Shown here piece after piece: positions 7,601 to 8,046 of a stretch of 8,046 nt of DNA (within the stretch, counting starts at the first letter, position 1; the number at the start of each line of letters is the position of its first letter). The DNA comes from Saccharicrinis sp041584155 (GTDB lineage Bacteria; Bacteroidota; Bacteroidia; Bacteroidales; Marinilabiliaceae). The stretch spans positions 1-8,046 of the forward strand of contig JBFHEL010000186.1 in NCBI GenBank assembly GCA_041584155.1, in the 5' to 3' direction. The notes under the pieces are model-generated. The model was not told the DNA's origin. It saw only the letters and a program-made list of their open reading frames with translations, and did not search any database. The position numbers were made by a program, and so were the translations under genes.

Positions 7601-8046
7601 AGTAAGAGTGGCACCGGACTGGGGCTGTCTATTTCTAAAAAACTAATTGAGCTTATGGATGGTCAATTAAATGTTGAAAGTAAGGTGGGTGAGGGAAGTA
7701 TATTTACGGTTACATTAAGTGAGGTGGCTGTCGATTGGAGTGATGAAAATGAGTCTGCTAGTGATTTAAATAAGGATAATTGGGATAGTATCAGTTTTAA
7801 AAATGCAACCATATTAATTGTGGATGATGTACAATTAAACAGAGAATACTTAATTAATGTGTTAAATGATTTGAATGTAAATGTATTGGAGGCTTGTAAT
7901 GGGCTTGAAGCTTTAATACTGCTGGAAGAAGAAAAGGTAGATTTAGTTATTACGGATATCAAGATGCCGCGAAAGGATGGTATATCTTTATTGCAGGATA
8001 TGCGTAATTCAGAAAGACTTAAACATATTCCTGTGATTGCAGTAAC
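4610..8046 (+). CDS. Soluble multi-PAS hybrid sensor histidine kinase (3' end beyond window)
   Basis: The frame stays open from the ATG at 4610 to the window end, giving 1145 residues plus a partial codon. An in-frame stop at 4577 and no ATG in between fix this start; there is no Shine-Dalgarno sequence. Residues 6-27 form a heptad coiled coil (L6, I10, L13, V17, L20, N24, L27). Six PAS-like regions follow, about 48-160, 175-284, 295-409, 418-534, 545-657 and 668-778, most ending in a DIS/DIT/DVT motif; the first, third and fourth carry IHPD (H98, H344, H474) as in PAS_3 domains. A coiled linker (780-810) leads to HisKA with SHEIRTPLN (phospho-acceptor H818), then HATPase with N938 in NAIKFT, DSGIGI (D971) and GTGLGLS (G1001). 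A receiver starts near 1067 with the acidic pair D1072/D1073 and acceptor D1116, and is cut after PVIAV. There is no membrane segment, so it is a cytoplasmic phosphorelay sensor. No cofactor motif, such as the LOV cysteine motif, was seen; ligands are unknown. Confidence 0.95.
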   Translation, partial: MENLLLRSKIKELQNEVFLLKKENALLKNGSIPEINSQLATETDSDQFKFLCDHLHMPLVILSDIEGSGIAYCNNAWLENTGCSLQESNLLNPHCFIHPDHKEMISHRIQQRLGGDYKNYTYQIKIQTKNNDIKWAYFTSSVIKFNGKLRTMIIVKDISYEKEFNLGSLRARETFKTIFNDSLIIQLIIDVNSNKIVDVNKAAISFLMYSKEELLKKSIYDIIEDPSEASKTLHQIPDSPGVVKQVKFVTKNKEVRDAEVSISCIKIADESVYLFSLSDITQRKVIEKELIESEAKYKAIVDNNYDGIYIYKNNKVVFANERIYELSGYCAEEFASFNFWDIIHPDDKERIKKFANDRARGLTTINNYQGRVICKGGIVKECEFNVTAIKYSDDYAVLGVVKDISARVNAEREMKEKERFLSTLLSNLNGVVYRCKDDKSWTMLYLSDAIVSLSGYSKEDFLGNAKLSFTDIIHPDDREDIVNSVSETLSFSLEYRIISKDKTVKWVWEQGERIFNDTNECYFEGIISDISNFKIAQFTLLSSERKFKNLFNSIKNIVAIVGKDGKMLEFNPATSVLLKQDMEVLKGMTVRELGLINDEFSLEEIFEEISNSREVLLETKVDLVDLTSIELNIQISSVDYSGENCMLLVAQDVTERNRFQRSMEESAVLYMAIFGNTGTATCITDSTGEILLVNKKFKELCNCQGNNQEGEKNIFNFIPKLELRESKEKEQMKLIEVNQEEFVFIDKTGEKKTVVSTVKNIEGSENFVISLLDISKQKSIESDLTKLNEELENRVHERTKQLSIVNNYKSEFLANMSHEIRTPLNAILGFSQLLSNKIDNPVHKNYLQSILVSGKNLLSLVNDTLDLSKIEAGKLDISIEPISICSILENIQKIFRLRADAKGLDFIINIQNHFNKDNLLIHVDANRLKQVLVNLVGNAIKFTSQGFVKITMTLNRVEKQNCAEVIFQVEDSGIGIAKGFLDKVFEPFTQEERTLDDSKSGTGLGLSISKKLIELMDGQLNVESKVGEGSIFTVTLSEVAVDWSDENESASDLNKDNWDSISFKNATILIVDDVQLNREYLINVLNDLNVNVLEACNGLEALILLEEEKVDLVITDIKMPRKDGISLLQDMRNSERLKHIPVIAV

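Noticed and set aside
6172..7962. Serine-, asparagine- and phenylalanine-rich minus-strand frames inside the kinase gene
   Set aside because: They are antisense shadows of the histidine kinase; the plus-strand frame carries all the catalytic motifs.

Overview
The window is AT-rich DNA that reads like a member of the Bacteroidota, perhaps an environmental or marine Bacteroidales/Cytophaga-like species. The reasons are a split 5'-nucleotidase encoded by two adjacent genes, a lipoprotein signal with a short lipobox, start codons mostly lacking a Shine-Dalgarno sequence, promoter candidates resembling the TTTG / TAnnTTTG type, and a large soluble multi-PAS hybrid histidine kinase. The species cannot be fixed from the sequence alone.

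Layout: positions 31-4044 hold five genes, all on the minus strand. Reading in their direction (right to left) these are yaaA (4044-3274), an unrecognised 237-residue protein (3192-2479), a 5'-nucleotidase C-terminal-domain lipoprotein (2336-1575), a Tat-type 5'-nucleotidase/metallophosphatase (1564-659, only 10 bases after the previous stop) and an unrecognised 189-residue protein (600-31). A 565-base intergenic region (4045-4609) separates yaaA from a divergent plus-strand gene that starts at 4610 and is still open at the window end. It encodes a hybrid histidine kinase with an N-terminal coiled coil, six PAS-like regions, HisKA, HATPase and a receiver domain cut by the window edge.

How the genes fit together: the two nucleotidase genes carry the two halves of a UshA-like periplasmic 5'-nucleotidase, so they probably cooperate in salvage of extracellular nucleotides. 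The two halves carry different export signals, one a Sec lipoprotein signal and one twin-arginine. YaaA belongs to the peroxide-stress/iron family. The kinase has no visible membrane segment and should sense cytoplasmic signals; its target is not visible here.

The least explained part is the 130 bases in front of the kinase gene. It holds a perfect 9-base inverted repeat around a 3-base centre, a 9-codon ORF with a near-ideal Shine-Dalgarno sequence whose stop lies in that repeat, and a promoter-like pair just downstream. I found no mobile element, CRISPR array, tRNA or rRNA, and no clear evidence of a wholly new system.
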